A stretch of DNA of 53,800 bases from Candidatus Cloacimonadota bacterium. GTDB lineage: Bacteria > Cloacimonadota > Cloacimonadia > Cloacimonadales > Cloacimonadaceae. The notes below the pieces were generated by a model. It ran no database searches, was not told the DNA's origin, and worked only from the letters and a program-made list of their open reading frames with translations. Shown here in pieces: positions 34,579 to 44,934 of the stretch; the stretch's first letter is position 1, and every line of letters begins with the position of its first letter. A program made the translations under genes and the position numbers. The stretch is taken from contig JAJBAV010000018.1 of assembly GCA_020532085.1 (NCBI GenBank), positions 1 through 53,800 of the forward strand. Reading direction: 5' to 3'.

Positions 34579-35649
34579 TCAGAGGCCGGGGAGGCTTTTG
34601 ATCAGGCGATCCCAGTTTTCCAGCCAGAGGGGCAGGTTTTGGGCTGCTTCATACCTATCCAGGCGGCTGTTGACGCTGTAAACGCTCCAGGGCACACGGG
34701 CAAAGCCTCTCGGCAGGGGGGTGCGTCCGTTCACGGGCAGCATGGCCAGCTTGAACATCACAAATTGCTGGGTTTCCGCGGAGATCAGATGGCGCAGGAA
34801 AAGCAGGGCGGTGGCGCGGTTGGCGGCGCCTTTGCACAGGGCGGCGTATTCGGTGTGGCGAAACGATCCTTCCTGGGGGATCACAGCCTGGATGTGGCTT
34901 TCGGAGGGGTAAAACTCGCTGATCCAGGCCGGAACAGAGTTGTAGCCGATCATCAGGCCGCAATCTCCCTTCCGCAGAGCGTTCAAGGCTTCATGATGGT
35001 CGGCATAGAGATGGCGGACATTTTTACGGAAGCTATTCCAAAGCTGCTCGTATCCGCGCTCTCCAAACAGGGCCACGGTCCAGAGCAGGGAAGCGCGGCC
35101 CAGGCCGGTGGCGGAGGGATCGCAGAGGGCCAGTTGGTTGAAATAGCGCGCGTCCTGGAGTTCGCCAAAAGACCGGGGCGGGTCCGGAAATTTACGGGTG
35201 TCGCAGATGAAGCTCAGATTGGCGCTGGCGTAGGGGATGAGGCGCTGGTCCGGGTCGCGGGGGATCTCGTGGCTGATTTCCGAGAGCGCGATCTCCGGTA
35301 GGGCGGCAAAGGGATCCAGGATGGTGTCGGAGATGGCGAACGAGCTGTCCAGCCCCAGCACGAGGTCGGCATTGGCCAGGCTGTCGGACACGCTGAGGGA
35401 ATCCATCAGTGAGATCAGGTCCGGGAAGATCACCACGTTCAGAGCGGTGTTGTTTTTGGCCCCGAAGTCCTTGAGGACGGCAGCCTCGAAGCCGGAGGAG
35501 CGGATGTGCTGCAGGGCGAAGATGGTCAGAGAGCTGGTCGGGGCGGGTTTTTCCGCTTTCGGTTCAGGTTTGGGCTTGCAATCTCCGCAGGCCAGCAGCA
35601 AAGCGAGCGTGACCGCGGTGGCGGCGGGGATCAGCTTGCGTGCTTGCAT
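34579..35649 (-). CDS. ThiB-like solute-binding lipoprotein
   Basis: A 356-residue lipoprotein (lipobox ALLLAC, then a Pro/Lys/Glu-rich linker) of the thiamine/ABC periplasmic binding family. Supporting segments are LVLGLDSS, LIPYASANLSFICDT, DPSATGLGRASLLWTVALFG, YNSVPAWISEFYPSESHIQAVIPQEGSF and LRHLISAETQQFVMFKLAMLPV, in the order seen in TbpA/ThiB. ATG at 35649 shares one base with the preceding stop codon. No ThiP permease or ThiQ ATPase is adjacent and no TPP riboswitch was seen, so the solute is uncertain. Thiamine or a related cation is the best guess. Confidence 0.8.
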   Translation of the reverse strand: MQARKLIPAATAVTLALLLACGDCKPKPEPKAEKPAPTSSLTIFALQHIRSSGFEAAVLKDFGAKNNTALNVVIFPDLISLMDSLSVSDSLANADLVLGLDSSFAISDTILDPFAALPEIALSEISHEIPRDPDQRLIPYASANLSFICDTRKFPDPPRSFGELQDARYFNQLALCDPSATGLGRASLLWTVALFGERGYEQLWNSFRKNVRHLYADHHEALNALRKGDCGLMIGYNSVPAWISEFYPSESHIQAVIPQEGSFRHTEYAALCKGAANRATALLFLRHLISAETQQFVMFKLAMLPVNGRTPLPRGFARVPWSVYSVNSRLDRYEAAQNLPLWLENWDRLIKSLPGL

Positions 35650-36398
35650 CACACGCTGCCCAAGATCACGAAAGCCACGATGAAATCCATCACCAGCACC
35701 CACACGGCGCTATAGACCACGGTTAGCATGGTGCTGCGTCCCACGCCCTCGGCGCCGCCTCTGGTGCGGTCGCCAAAAAAACAGGCCAGGGAAGTGATCA
35801 CGAAGCCGAACACGATCGCTTTCACGATGCCGCTCAGCAGATCGAAGGTTTGAAAGTAGCTGCGGATGTTGTTGAAAAAAGTGTGGTAGTGGATGCCGTT
35901 GCGCAGCCAGTTGAAAAACCAAGCGCTGCCGATGCCGACCACGTTGGCGAAGATGGTGAGCAGGGGAAAGGCCACCACGCCGGCCGCGATGCGGGGCAGG
36001 TAGAGAAATTCCTCGGGTTCCACACTCATGCTGCTGAGGGCATCCAGTTGCTCGCTAACCCTCATGGAGCCTATCTCCGCGGCTATGGCAGCCCCCACCT
36101 TGCCGGTCATCACCAGGGCCGTGAGCACCGGCGCCAGCTCGATCATGGTGGATTTGCTGATCAATACACTGAAGAGGTGGTCCGGAATGTAGCCGCGTCC
36201 CTGATAGACAAGCTGCAGCGCGGTCACGAGGCCGGTGAAGGAAGAGGTGAGGGCGATCAGCGGCAGGGAATCCACGCCGATGCGCTTGATCTGGATTACA
36301 AGTTCCTGACGCCTTTTGCCCAGATGAGGCAGGCGTTTCAGCACCCTGCCGTTGAAGATGGTGAAAGCGCCCACACCGGCCAGGAAATCAAGTTTCAT
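35649..36398 (-). CDS. MlaE-family ABC transporter permease
   Basis: A 249-residue integral membrane protein of the MlaE/TrgD1 permease family, which moves phospholipids or sterols between membranes together with an MlaF ATPase and MlaD MCE protein. Diagnostic stretches are LIALTSSFTGLVTALQ, ELAPVLTALVMTGKVGAAIAAEIGSM and DALSSMSVEPEEFLYLPRI. Neither the ATPase nor an MCE-domain partner is in the neighbourhood. It overlaps the end of dnaB by 11 bases. Confidence 0.92.
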   Translation of the reverse strand: MKLDFLAGVGAFTIFNGRVLKRLPHLGKRRQELVIQIKRIGVDSLPLIALTSSFTGLVTALQLVYQGRGYIPDHLFSVLISKSTMIELAPVLTALVMTGKVGAAIAAEIGSMRVSEQLDALSSMSVEPEEFLYLPRIAAGVVAFPLLTIFANVVGIGSAWFFNWLRNGIHYHTFFNNIRSYFQTFDLLSGIVKAIVFGFVITSLACFFGDRTRGGAEGVGRSTMLTVVYSAVWVLVMDFIVAFVILGSV

Positions 36399-37767
36399 GC
36401 GCAGTGTCGATGCTGCGGAAGAGGGTGTATTCCTTTACAAAGCCGAGGTCAACCGAGCCTGTGGAGCCATGGCGGTTTTTTCCCACGATCACTTCCGCGA
36501 CGCCGGGTTTTTCCGATTTCTCGCCGAAGTAATAATCGTCCCGGTAGATGAACATCACCAGGTCGGCGTCCTGTTCGATGGCTCCGGACTCACGCAGGTC
36601 AGCCAGGCGGGGGCGTTTTTCCTCGCGGGTTTCCAGCATGCGGTTGAGCTGGGATAGGGCCACCACCGGGATCTTCATGTCCTTGGCCAGGATCTTCAGC
36701 GCGCGTGAGATCTCCGAGATCTCCTGCTGGCGGCTGTCGCGGTCCTTGGGCAGGGTCATCAGCTGCAGATAGTCGATGATGACCAGGTCGATGCCTCCGG
36801 CGTCGGCGGCCAGACGCCGCGTTTTCGCGCGGATGTCCAGAGGGGTGTTGGTGCCGGATTCGTCTATGTAGATGGGTTTCGCGGAGAGCACTTCGGAGGC
36901 CTGCATGATGCGGATGAGCTTTTCCTCGTTCATCCCGTAACCCTTGAGCATGGCGTCCATGTTCACTTCTGAAGCGCTGCTGAACATGCGCATGATCACT
37001 TCGTCGGCGGCCATTTCCATGGTGAAGATGGCCACTGTTTTACCCATGTTCACCGCGGCGTGGGAAGCGATGTTCAGGGCCAAGGATGTTTTGCCCATGG
37101 CGGGGCGCGCGGCTATGATGATGAACTGGCCTGGCCGGAACCCGCCGGTGAGGCGGTCCAGGTCGCCGTAGCCGCTGGGAACGCCCACCACCGGGATCTT
37201 CGAGGTGGCGATGGCGTCGATGGTCTTCAGCACCTCGTGGCTGATCTCGTCGAAACGCTGGAAACCCTGATGGTGAGGGAGTTCGGCTATTCTGAAGATC
37301 TCCTGCTCGGCCTCGTCGACGATGTCCTTCACGGATTTGGGCGAGCTGTAGCAGGATTCGATGATGCCGTTGCAGGCCACGATCAGATGCCGCAGCAGGG
37401 CTTTCTCGGTGAGGATGTTCAGGTGGTAGTCGAAGTTGGCACTCGAGACCACAAAGTCGGCCAGATCGTTGATATAGGGTATTCCCCCGGCCTTTTCGAG
37501 GGTGTTGTTGCGCTCCATGCGGCTGGCCAGGGTTACGGGGTCGGTTTCCACGCCTTCGTTGAAAAGCTCGCAGATGGCGCGGAAGACCAGCTTGTTGGCG
37601 GCACGGGAAAAATATTCTTCCTTGATGGTTTCGATGCCTTTGCTCACCATGCTGGAATCGATGATCATGGCCGAAAGCACTCCGGCTTCGGCGTTCACGT
37701 CGGTGGGCAGGGCGCGGTCGGAGATCTGAGTGACGTCTTTGGGGGCGGGATCCGCTTTCTTAGCCAT
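36388..37767 (-). CDS. dnaB: Replicative DNA helicase DnaB
   Basis: A 459-residue hexameric helicase at the replication fork. The N-terminal domain (~20-120) contains LPTDVNAEAGVLSAMI; the RecA-like C-terminal domain has Walker A ARPAMGKTSLALN, Walker B region IDLVIIDYLQLM, VVALSQLNR and the arginine-finger segment RESGAIEQDADLVMF. It is full length with no intein. It overlaps coaD by 8 bases. Confidence 0.97.
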   Translation of the reverse strand: MAKKADPAPKDVTQISDRALPTDVNAEAGVLSAMIIDSSMVSKGIETIKEEYFSRAANKLVFRAICELFNEGVETDPVTLASRMERNNTLEKAGGIPYINDLADFVVSSANFDYHLNILTEKALLRHLIVACNGIIESCYSSPKSVKDIVDEAEQEIFRIAELPHHQGFQRFDEISHEVLKTIDAIATSKIPVVGVPSGYGDLDRLTGGFRPGQFIIIAARPAMGKTSLALNIASHAAVNMGKTVAIFTMEMAADEVIMRMFSSASEVNMDAMLKGYGMNEEKLIRIMQASEVLSAKPIYIDESGTNTPLDIRAKTRRLAADAGGIDLVIIDYLQLMTLPKDRDSRQQEISEISRALKILAKDMKIPVVALSQLNRMLETREEKRPRLADLRESGAIEQDADLVMFIYRDDYYFGEKSEKPGVAEVIVGKNRHGSTGSVDLGFVKEYTLFRSIDTAHET

Positions 37768-38245
37768 CTTTCAGCTTTTCCGAGAGGGCTTGGGCCACAT
37801 TTTCCGGCACGAAATCCTTGAGTTCGGAGCCAAGCTCTGCCAGCTGGCGGATCATGGAAGATGAGAGGTACATGTAGCGCAGGCTGGGCACCAGAAACAG
37901 GGTTTCAATGGCGGGATCGAGCTTGGTGTTCGTAAGGGCCAGGGCCAGCTCGTACTCAAAATCCGAAACGGCGCGCAAGCCGCGGATCATCACCCGGCAA
38001 TCCTGCCCGCGGGCGAACTCCACCGCCAGGCCTTCAAAACCCCGCACCTCCACGTTGGGAATGTGTTTCACAGCCTCCGAGCACAGCCGGATGCGCTCTT
38101 CCAGGCCAAACAGGTTTTCCTTGCCCGTGTAGCCCGCCACGGCCAGGATCACCCGATCAAAGAGTTTGGCGGCCTTTTCCAAGATGTTCACATGGCCCAG
38201 GGTGATGGGGTCGAAAGTTCCGGGATAGATGGCTTTGCTGATCAT
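37760..38245 (-). CDS. coaD: Phosphopantetheine adenylyltransferase
   Basis: A 161-residue enzyme making dephospho-CoA from 4'-phosphopantetheine and ATP. It has YPGTFDPITLGH, MIRGLRAVSDFEYELALA and the C-terminal SSSMIRQLAELG (ISSTMVRE-type). ATG overlaps the upstream stop as ATGA. It is the second coenzyme A step in this minus-strand block, with panC and panD farther upstream. Confidence 0.97.
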   Translation of the reverse strand: MISKAIYPGTFDPITLGHVNILEKAAKLFDRVILAVAGYTGKENLFGLEERIRLCSEAVKHIPNVEVRGFEGLAVEFARGQDCRVMIRGLRAVSDFEYELALALTNTKLDPAIETLFLVPSLRYMYLSSSMIRQLAELGSELKDFVPENVAQALSEKLKDG

Positions 38246-39474
38246 GACGCGTTCACCCGGCGGCGCAGTTTCTCGATGTCCTTGATCTCCTTGGGGATCT
38301 TGGCGGAAAGCACTTTGGAGCCGGTTTTGGTAACCAGCACGTCGTCTTCGATGCGCACGCCGAGGCTTTCCTCCGGAAGGTAGAGCCCGGGCTCGACGGT
38401 GATCACGTTGCCCTCTTCCAGAGCGGCTTCGCGGCCGCCGAGGTCGTGGGTGTCCATGCCCAGAAAGTGGCTCACGCCGTGCATGTAATATCTGCCCACC
38501 TGGTCCTCGGAATCGATCAGGCCCAAGGAGATCAGTCCCCGCGCCAGTCCCTTTTTGGTAATGTCGTTAAGTTCGGATAGCGTCACCCCGGGCTTCACGG
38601 CCGCGATCACCTCTTTCTGCACCTCCAGCACCAGGCTGTAGATCTGCTTTTGGCGCGCGGTGAACTTCCGGCCGCTGGGGAAACAGCGGGTGATGTCGGC
38701 GCTGTAGCCGTTGCAGTCGGCGCCCACGTCCATCAGCACCAGTTCATTTTCGCCCACCCGGCAGTTGTTCTTTTCGTAGTGAAGGGTGGCGGCGTTGATC
38801 CCGGCGGCGATGATGGGTGAAAAACCCCAGGCCTGGAGCCCGCTTACCTGCATGCGGTAAAAGAGGGTGGCTTCCAGCTCGTATTCCATCATGCCTGCCG
38901 TGGCGGAACCCACGATGTCTTCGATGCCCTGGCCGGTGATGTCGATGGCCTTCTGCAGCTGCTTCACCTCCCAGGCATCCTTGAGCTTGCGCAGCGGGGC
39001 GATGAGGTCGTTCAGCTGGTTGATCTGGATCTGCGGATGGCGGTCGCGCACGGGCTGCAGCATGTGCATGGCCAGGGTGGGCGGCTGGTTCAGGCCGGCG
39101 AAGCCGAGGTTGGCATGGATCACCTGCATGAAGGGACACATCGCGGAAAGGGTGGGGTAAAACTCGTCCAGATAGCGCACGCGCTGGATCCCGCTGATCC
39201 CCGTGGCTTCCTTCGCGTCCAGTTTTTCGCCTTCCCAGACAATGCGTTCGGGATCGCTGCGTTCGATGAAGAGCATCTCGTTGAAGCGACCGCCAAATTT
39301 GCCCGCCACATAGATCAGTTCAGGATGGTTGAGCCCAGTGAGGTAAAGGAAATTTTTGTCCTGGCTAAACTTTTGCAGTTTGCCTTGGGTATTGGCAAAG
39401 ACAATAACGTGTTCGCCGTCGGAAAGGAGTGCGGCCAGGCGTTCCCGGCGCGGCGCTGTGATTTCAGCAGTCAT
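38242..39474 (-). CDS. pepP: M24 aminopeptidase (Xaa-Pro aminopeptidase, PepP-like)
   Basis: A 410-residue cytoplasmic metallopeptidase removing N-terminal residues before proline. It has an N-terminal creatinase-like domain (FSQDKNFLYLTGL) and a pita-bread catalytic domain with metal ligands in LMDVGADCNGYSADITR (two Asp), GVSHFLGMDTHD (His), TVEPGLYL (Glu) and VRIEDDVLVT (Glu). AGGAAG precedes the ATG. Confidence 0.92.
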   Translation of the reverse strand: MTAEITAPRRERLAALLSDGEHVIVFANTQGKLQKFSQDKNFLYLTGLNHPELIYVAGKFGGRFNEMLFIERSDPERIVWEGEKLDAKEATGISGIQRVRYLDEFYPTLSAMCPFMQVIHANLGFAGLNQPPTLAMHMLQPVRDRHPQIQINQLNDLIAPLRKLKDAWEVKQLQKAIDITGQGIEDIVGSATAGMMEYELEATLFYRMQVSGLQAWGFSPIIAAGINAATLHYEKNNCRVGENELVLMDVGADCNGYSADITRCFPSGRKFTARQKQIYSLVLEVQKEVIAAVKPGVTLSELNDITKKGLARGLISLGLIDSEDQVGRYYMHGVSHFLGMDTHDLGGREAALEEGNVITVEPGLYLPEESLGVRIEDDVLVTKTGSKVLSAKIPKEIKDIEKLRRRVNAS

Positions 39475-39488
39475 GGTTCTTCCTTGTT

Positions 39489-40079
39489 CTAATTGTCTGA
39501 GGGCTGGTCCAGGGAGGCGTTTTTGGCGTCGCCTTCCCTGCCAAACTCATAAAAGTTCAGGCTTTGGGTCTGATTGGCAGTCACGGCGATGCCGTATTTG
39601 TAATATTCGCGGTAGTCCGCATCCACCAGCTTCAGGTCCCAGGTACCTTCTGTAACGGTCCAGATGGTGGTCTGGCCGGGGTTTAGGACGCCGGCGAGGT
39701 CGTTCGGGCCCCAGTCGAGATCGCCGGTGGGGGAGATATAGACCTCGGCAATGGCCAGCGCGGCATCGTTGGCAAAGGCGATGGCGCCGCCGGAGGGGAG
39801 CACGTCCACGGTGGAGATTAGCCCCGGGCGCACGGTCTGCTCCACCGCGTCGGCAAAAACGTAGTTGCCGATGTAGCTCACGCTGAGGATGGCGGTTTCT
39901 TTGTAAAACAGCGACCAGTTCGACCAGCCGCTGATCTTGCGCGGTTCCGAATTGGCCACGCTCACCCAGATCTCGTCAGCGCTGCGGTTGCGGATCCTCA
40001 GCTCGCCTTCCGCGGCCACGCAGGCCAGCACCGGCAGCACCAAGGCCAGCAGTAGCAACAGCAGCAGCCCGCGTTTCAT
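39489..40079 (-). CDS. Putative lipoprotein of unknown function
   Basis: A 196-residue protein with a long hydrophobic N-terminus ending in PVLAC, which could be a lipobox, or else a cleavable signal peptide. The mature part is beta-rich ([60 protein letters not shown]) and ends in an acidic, disordered tail. I do not recognise a family. It sits 12 bases after clpX and before the M24 peptidase, so it is cotranscribed with protein quality-control genes. Confidence 0.75.
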   Translation of the reverse strand: MKRGLLLLLLLALVLPVLACVAAEGELRIRNRSADEIWVSVANSEPRKISGWSNWSLFYKETAILSVSYIGNYVFADAVEQTVRPGLISTVDVLPSGGAIAFANDAALAIAEVYISPTGDLDWGPNDLAGVLNPGQTTIWTVTEGTWDLKLVDADYREYYKYGIAVTANQTQSLNFYEFGREGDAKNASLDQPSDN

Positions 40080-40091
40080 CGCCAGGGCCCA

Positions 40092-41336
40092 TCAACTGGT
40101 CCCGGCCGCTTTCCTGCGGGCGGAACTGCCGGTGAAGGTGTATTCGGGTGAAATGCCTTTGCTCACCACGTCCGCGCTGATTTTGCAGCCACGCAGCTTT
40201 TCCATGTCCGGAATGTCGTACATGATCTTCAGCATGAACTTTTCCATGATGGCCCGCAAGCCGCGCGCGCCGGCTTTTTGCTTGATGGCGATGCTGGCGA
40301 TCTCGCGCAGGGCGTCGGGGTCGAATTCCAGGTCCACGCCGTCCATCTGGAAGTACTTCTTGTACTGGCTGCAGATGGCGTTCTTGGGCTGGGTGAGGAT
40401 GTCCACCAGCGCTTCTTCGCTGAGTTCGTGCAGGGTGCAGAGCACTGGCATGCGGCCGATCAGTTCGGGGATCAGCCCGTATTTCAGCAGATCGTGGGAG
40501 ACGGTCTGGTCAAAAATGTTGTAGTCTTCAGTCACCCGGCCCAGCTTGACGTCAAAGCCGATAGCCTTGGTGTCCAGGCGTTCCTTGATGATCTTTTCCA
40601 GGCCGAAGAAGGCCCCGCCGGCGATGAAGAGGATGTTTTTGGTGTCCATCTCGATGAAGTCCTGCTGCGGGTGTTTGCGCCCGCCTTTGGGCGGAACGTT
40701 CACCTTGGTGCCTTCCAGGATCTTCAGCAAAGCCTGCTGCACGCCTTCGCCGGAGACGTCGCGGGTGATCGAGGGCGTTTCGGATTTGCGGCTGATCTTG
40801 TCGATCTCGTCGATGTAAACGATGCCGCGCTCGGCTTTGGCCACGTCATAATCCGCGGCTTGGAGCAGGCGCACCAGGATGTTTTCCACGTCTTCGCCCA
40901 CATAGCCGGCTTCAGTGAGGGTGGTGGCGTCGGAAATGGCAAAAGGCACTTTCAGATAGTTGGCCAGGGTCTGCGCGATCAGGGTCTTGCCGCAGCCCGT
41001 GGGGCCGATCATCATGATGTTGCTCTTCTCCAGCTCGATGGAGTCGTTCCTCTCCTGGCGGAAGATGCGTTTGTAATGGTTGTAAACCGCCACGGAGATG
41101 ATCATTTTGGCCTGTTCCTGGCCGATCACGTACTGGTCCAGATAGCTCTTGATCTCGCTGGGCCGGGGCAGGTCGGTCACCTCTTCCGTGGTCTCCGGAA
41201 CGCTGGTCACCACAATGTTGTGGCACATGGCGATGCATTCGTCGCAGATGTTTCCCGCGATCCCGCGGATCAGGGTTTTCACCTCGAGCTCGTTTCTGCC
41301 GCAGAATGAGCAGCTCAGGTTCTTGAACTTATCCAA
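40092..41336 (-). CDS. clpX: ATP-dependent Clp protease unfoldase ClpX
   Basis: A 414-residue AAA+ unfoldase. It has the N-terminal zinc finger (CSFCG ... CDEC), Walker A GPTGCGKT, pore loop GYVGED, Walker [10 protein letters not shown], the RKH loop within [10 protein letters not shown], the ClpP-docking IGF loop (AIGFD) and sensor 2 GARGLRAI. The start codon is TTG at 41336, chosen because AGGAGG lies 5-6 bases upstream and the sequence [13 protein letters not shown] follows directly. A TTG start may lower its translation relative to clpP. Confidence 0.96.
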   Translation of the reverse strand: MDKFKNLSCSFCGRNELEVKTLIRGIAGNICDECIAMCHNIVVTSVPETTEEVTDLPRPSEIKSYLDQYVIGQEQAKMIISVAVYNHYKRIFRQERNDSIELEKSNIMMIGPTGCGKTLIAQTLANYLKVPFAISDATTLTEAGYVGEDVENILVRLLQAADYDVAKAERGIVYIDEIDKISRKSETPSITRDVSGEGVQQALLKILEGTKVNVPPKGGRKHPQQDFIEMDTKNILFIAGGAFFGLEKIIKERLDTKAIGFDVKLGRVTEDYNIFDQTVSHDLLKYGLIPELIGRMPVLCTLHELSEEALVDILTQPKNAICSQYKKYFQMDGVDLEFDPDALREIASIAIKQKAGARGLRAIMEKFMLKIMYDIPDMEKLRGCKISADVVSKGISPEYTFTGSSARRKAAGTS

Positions 41337-41410
41337 GAAATCCTCCTGGTTTATTGGTCGGATTGGATGCCGCTGGGGTCATCTATTGCTTTGCCTCAAA
41401 TCCCGTCAAG

Positions 41411-41991
<581 letters not shown>

Positions 41992-41995
<4 letters not shown>

Positions 41996-43296
41996 ACCTC
42001 TTCCTCCTCGGTTTCCTGCGAAACCTCAAACTCGGTGTTTTCAGGCTGCTCCGGTTCCGGCTCCGGCTCCACAAATGTGCAGGTGGCGGCGATCCCGCGC
42101 AGGATGTGATAGTTCAGCGCGCCTTCGCGAAAGTCCTCTCCGGCGATCTTTTCCTCGTTGTGTTCGCGGTAAGCGGCGGGATTGGTGTCTTCCAGGATGG
42201 CTTTGTGTTCTATGTAGGCGTCGCTCATCTCATCACTGAATTCCACTCCACTCTGTTTTTGCAGCGCGGCCAGAAGGTACATGCTGGCCATGTCCTGCAT
42301 CACCTTTTCGATCACGTATTGCTGCAGTAAATGCCGGTATTTCTCGTCGTAGTTTTCCAGCTCCTGGGCCACGATGTATTGCAGGGTTTTTTTGGGCAGG
42401 GGAAACTGGTTGTCGTGGTAAAGTTTGGCCAGGATGGCGGAGTTTTCGCCGTCGAAGTTGCTGTGCTCGATCCTGGCTTTCATGTCTTCCGCGATCTTGG
42501 CCCGCATTTCCGCCAGGTCGGCAAAGTCCATGTCTTTGGCAAATTCGTCGTCAATGGCCGGCACCACGTTGCGGGTGATGGCGCTCACTTCAAAGCTGCA
42601 GGCGTACATTTTGTCATCCTCCACAGCCAGTTCGCTGTCGTGGGGCAGCAGCATGGCCACTGTTTTGCCATCCACTTCCGCCTCGACCTTCTCGCCGGTG
42701 CGGACACCCACGAACTGTCCGGGAAAATTCTCCACCTCCTCGTCGCCGGCGTAAAGCGCTGTTTCGCGGGTATGCCCGGCGCCGTTTTGTTCAAAGATCA
42801 GGTGGCCCTTCACCATGTCCCCGGCTATGGACAACTCCACGTCCTGGACGGTGGCGTGCTCGGTGCTGAGGTTCTGGATGAATTTCTCCACCTCCTCTTC
42901 CAGCACCAGAGGCTGGAAGGGCACCTGCAGATGGTCCAGCTGCCTGAATTCCACCGGCGGTTCATGCTCGATCTCCAGGGTGATCTTCATCTCTGATCCC
43001 TGCTGCCATTCGATCTCTTTCACTTCCGGATAGAGCAGGAAGCGGATCTCATGCTCCCGCGCGGCTTCGCCAAAAGCTTCGTCCACGAAGTCCTTCTCGA
43101 AATAGTCCTTGATCCTGTCGCCGTGCAGCCTGATAACCATGCTCAGCGGGGCCTTGCCCTTGCGGAATCCCGGCACTTCCAGCGATTTGGCCGCTTTCCG
43201 CAGATATTTCTGGTAGGCCGCGTCCACCCTTTCGGTTTCCACGGTGAGAACTATCTCTTTGGTGGTCGGGTCGATCTGTTTGAATTCTGTTTGCAC
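41992..43296 (-). CDS. tig: Trigger factor
   Basis: A 434-residue ribosome-associated chaperone. The N-terminal ribosome-binding domain contains [14 protein letters not shown] (the signature loop); a central FKBP-like domain at ~150-240 is divergent and may lack prolyl isomerase activity; the rest is the helical chaperone arm and an acidic tail rich in Glu. Start is GTG at 43296 with AGGAG 5 bases upstream. Confidence 0.93.
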
Positions 43297-43314
43297 TTTG
43301 TCTCCTGAATGTTA

Positions 43315-43400
43315 TGGTGCGAAAGAGGGGACTCGAACCCCTACGGGATCACCCCACTGGATCCTAAGTCCAGCGCGTCTGCCAATTCCGCCACTTTCGC
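43315..43400 (-). tRNA. tRNA-Leu (anticodon UAG)
   Basis: On the minus strand a 7-bp acceptor stem GCGAAAG / CTTTCGC, an anticodon stem CTGGA / TCCAG around the loop CTTAGGA (anticodon TAG at 43364-43366), a variable arm typical of class II tRNA, and a T-arm GGGGTTCGAGTCCCC are present. The 3' CCA is encoded (43315-43317). It lies just upstream of tig. Confidence 0.95.
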
Positions 43401-43465
43401 GGGTGATATCTGGAATGTATATATGGTAAGCTTGATGGGTCAAGTTTTTGCGGCCCGTCCGGCTG

Positions 43466-44308
43466 TCAAGCTGGTAGTGAAGAATTGTCTATCAGCCTGG
43501 TGTTGCCGATCTTCACGGCCAGCAGCAGGCGGGAATTCTGGTCCACCGGGTCCGCGTCGGCCAGGGTGTCGGAGTCCACGATCTTGATGTAGTCTATCTT
43601 TCCGCCGGCTTCCAGCACAATTCTTTCCGCTTCCGCCAGCAGTTCCCGGCTGTCCCTGATGCCCCTGGCGACCATCGCCCGCACCTGTTTCCAGGCCTGG
43701 CTAAGGCATCGGGCGCGGACGCGTTCCTCCGGGCTCAAAAACACGTTGCGCGAACTCAGGGCCAGCCCGTCGTCCTCGCGCACGATGGGGCAGCGCGCGA
43801 TGCGCGTTTCGCTGTTCAGGTCCTGCAGCATGCGCTCCAGCACCACGATCTGCTGAAAATCCTTCAGGCCCATGAACATCAGATCCGGCTTCACGATCTG
43901 GGTGAGTTTCAGCACCACGGTGGCCACTCCCCGGAAATGTCCGGGCCGGCTGGCCCCGCAGAGTACGTTTGCAAGGCCCTCCACTTCCACCCAGGTGCGA
44001 TACCCCGGGGGATACATCTGCGCGTCGTCCGGAAAGAAAACCAGGTCGGTCCTGTGCCGGGCCAGCAGTTCCAGATCGCCTTCCAGGTCGCGCGGATATC
44101 TGCCCAGGTCCTCCTGGGGACCGAACTGGGCGGGGTTCACATAGATGGATACGACACTCAGATCGGTCTCAACCGCGCACCTTTCCACCAGGGAAAGATG
44201 GCCCCGGTGCAGCGCGCCCATCGTGGGCACAAAACCCACCCTCAGGTCCCCTCTGATCTCAGCCAGGGCCTGGCGCAGTTCCGCCACCGTCTGGCAAACA
44301 CGCATCAT
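43466..44308 (-). CDS. panC: Pantothenate synthetase
   Basis: A 280-residue enzyme joining pantoate and beta-alanine with ATP. Motifs: PTMGALHRGHLSLV (HIGH-type), YVNPAQFGPQEDLGRYPR, FMGLKDFQQ and VREDDGLALSSRN (KMSKS-type). The first of two ATG codons overlaps the panD stop as ATGA. No panB is in the window. Confidence 0.96.
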   Translation of the reverse strand: MMRVCQTVAELRQALAEIRGDLRVGFVPTMGALHRGHLSLVERCAVETDLSVVSIYVNPAQFGPQEDLGRYPRDLEGDLELLARHRTDLVFFPDDAQMYPPGYRTWVEVEGLANVLCGASRPGHFRGVATVVLKLTQIVKPDLMFMGLKDFQQIVVLERMLQDLNSETRIARCPIVREDDGLALSSRNVFLSPEERVRARCLSQAWKQVRAMVARGIRDSRELLAEAERIVLEAGGKIDYIKIVDSDTLADADPVDQNSRLLLAVKIGNTRLIDNSSLPA

Positions 44309-44655
44309 TTAACCGGTTCGTTGCCCTCACCCAAAATGATGATCCTGGGCTGGTAAGTTTCCATCTCCGCTTCGTCCATCAGGCCGTAGTTGACTACGAT
44401 GATCCTGTCGCCAGTATGCACCATGCGGGCCGCGGCGCCGTTGATGCTGATCTTGCGGCTGCCGGGTGCCGCGGCGATGATGTAGGTGGAAAATCTCGCT
44501 CCGTTGTTCACGTCCCAGATCTCCACGCGCTCATGCTCGTGCATGCCGCTCAGTTTCAGCAGCTCGCTGTCTATCTGGATGCTGGCGTTGTAGTTCAGAT
44601 CGCACTCGGTAACCGTGGCCCGGTGCAGCTTGGAAAGCAGTTTATACCTGAGCAT
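44305..44655 (-). CDS. panD: Aspartate 1-decarboxylase (precursor)
   Basis: A 116-residue pyruvoyl enzyme making beta-alanine for PanC. The start at 44655 is set by AGGAG 7 bases upstream and gives the usual N-terminus MLRYKLLSKLHRATVTE. It retains K9, the precursor S25, and STY near residue 58. The residue before the self-cleavage serine is Ala (A24-S25, in NYNASIQID) rather than the usual Gly. It is the first gene of the pan pair. A TTGACA at 44709-44714 (minus strand) could be its -35 box. Confidence 0.95.
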   Translation of the reverse strand: MLRYKLLSKLHRATVTECDLNYNASIQIDSELLKLSGMHEHERVEIWDVNNGARFSTYIIAAAPGSRKISINGAAARMVHTGDRIIVVNYGLMDEAEMETYQPRIIILGEGNEPVK

Positions 44656-44728
44656 TTTTATACTCCTCATATGTTTGTGATAATCCCAAAAAAAACAGAC
44701 TGCTAATATGTCAATGATTTTCCTTGTC

Positions 44729-44774
44729 CGCCGGGCAACGCGATGCTACTTTAGTTGTCTTCCCGGCGCTTTTT
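44729..44774 (+). terminator. Terminator-like hairpin, orphan
   Basis: CGCCGGG (44729-44735) can pair with CCCGGCG (44762-44768), helped by CAAC/GTTG inside, and is followed by CTTTTT on the plus strand. No plus-strand gene lies upstream, so its role is unclear. It ends 8 bases before the putative left end of the mobile element. Confidence 0.35.
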
Positions 44775-44781
44775 CAGCCCC

Positions 44782-44934
44782 TGTATAAACTGACACCCAA
44801 AGCTGCAAGTTGTGACACAAGGGGAAAGTGGGGATAAGGCTTTATGTGGTGGTGAGTTGCGATGGACTGGTTATGGAAATGTCCAAGCGCTGATTTGGAC
44901 GTATTTGGACTGTTTGCTGACACTATTACTGCAA
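44782..44934 (+). repeat. Putative left end with transposase-binding-type repeats
   Basis: CTGACAC followed by CTGCAA occurs at 44790-44808 and again at 44917-44934; TGTGACACAA lies at 44811-44820. Terminal TGT plus spaced TGACA-like repeats is the usual design of Mu/Tn7-superfamily ends (family knowledge). The exact terminus is inferred. Confidence 0.45.

Noticed and set aside
35650-35720. Possible TPP riboswitch upstream of the ThiB-like gene
   Set aside because: The gene starts on the stop codon of the preceding gene, leaving no leader; no THI-box-like sequence was seen.
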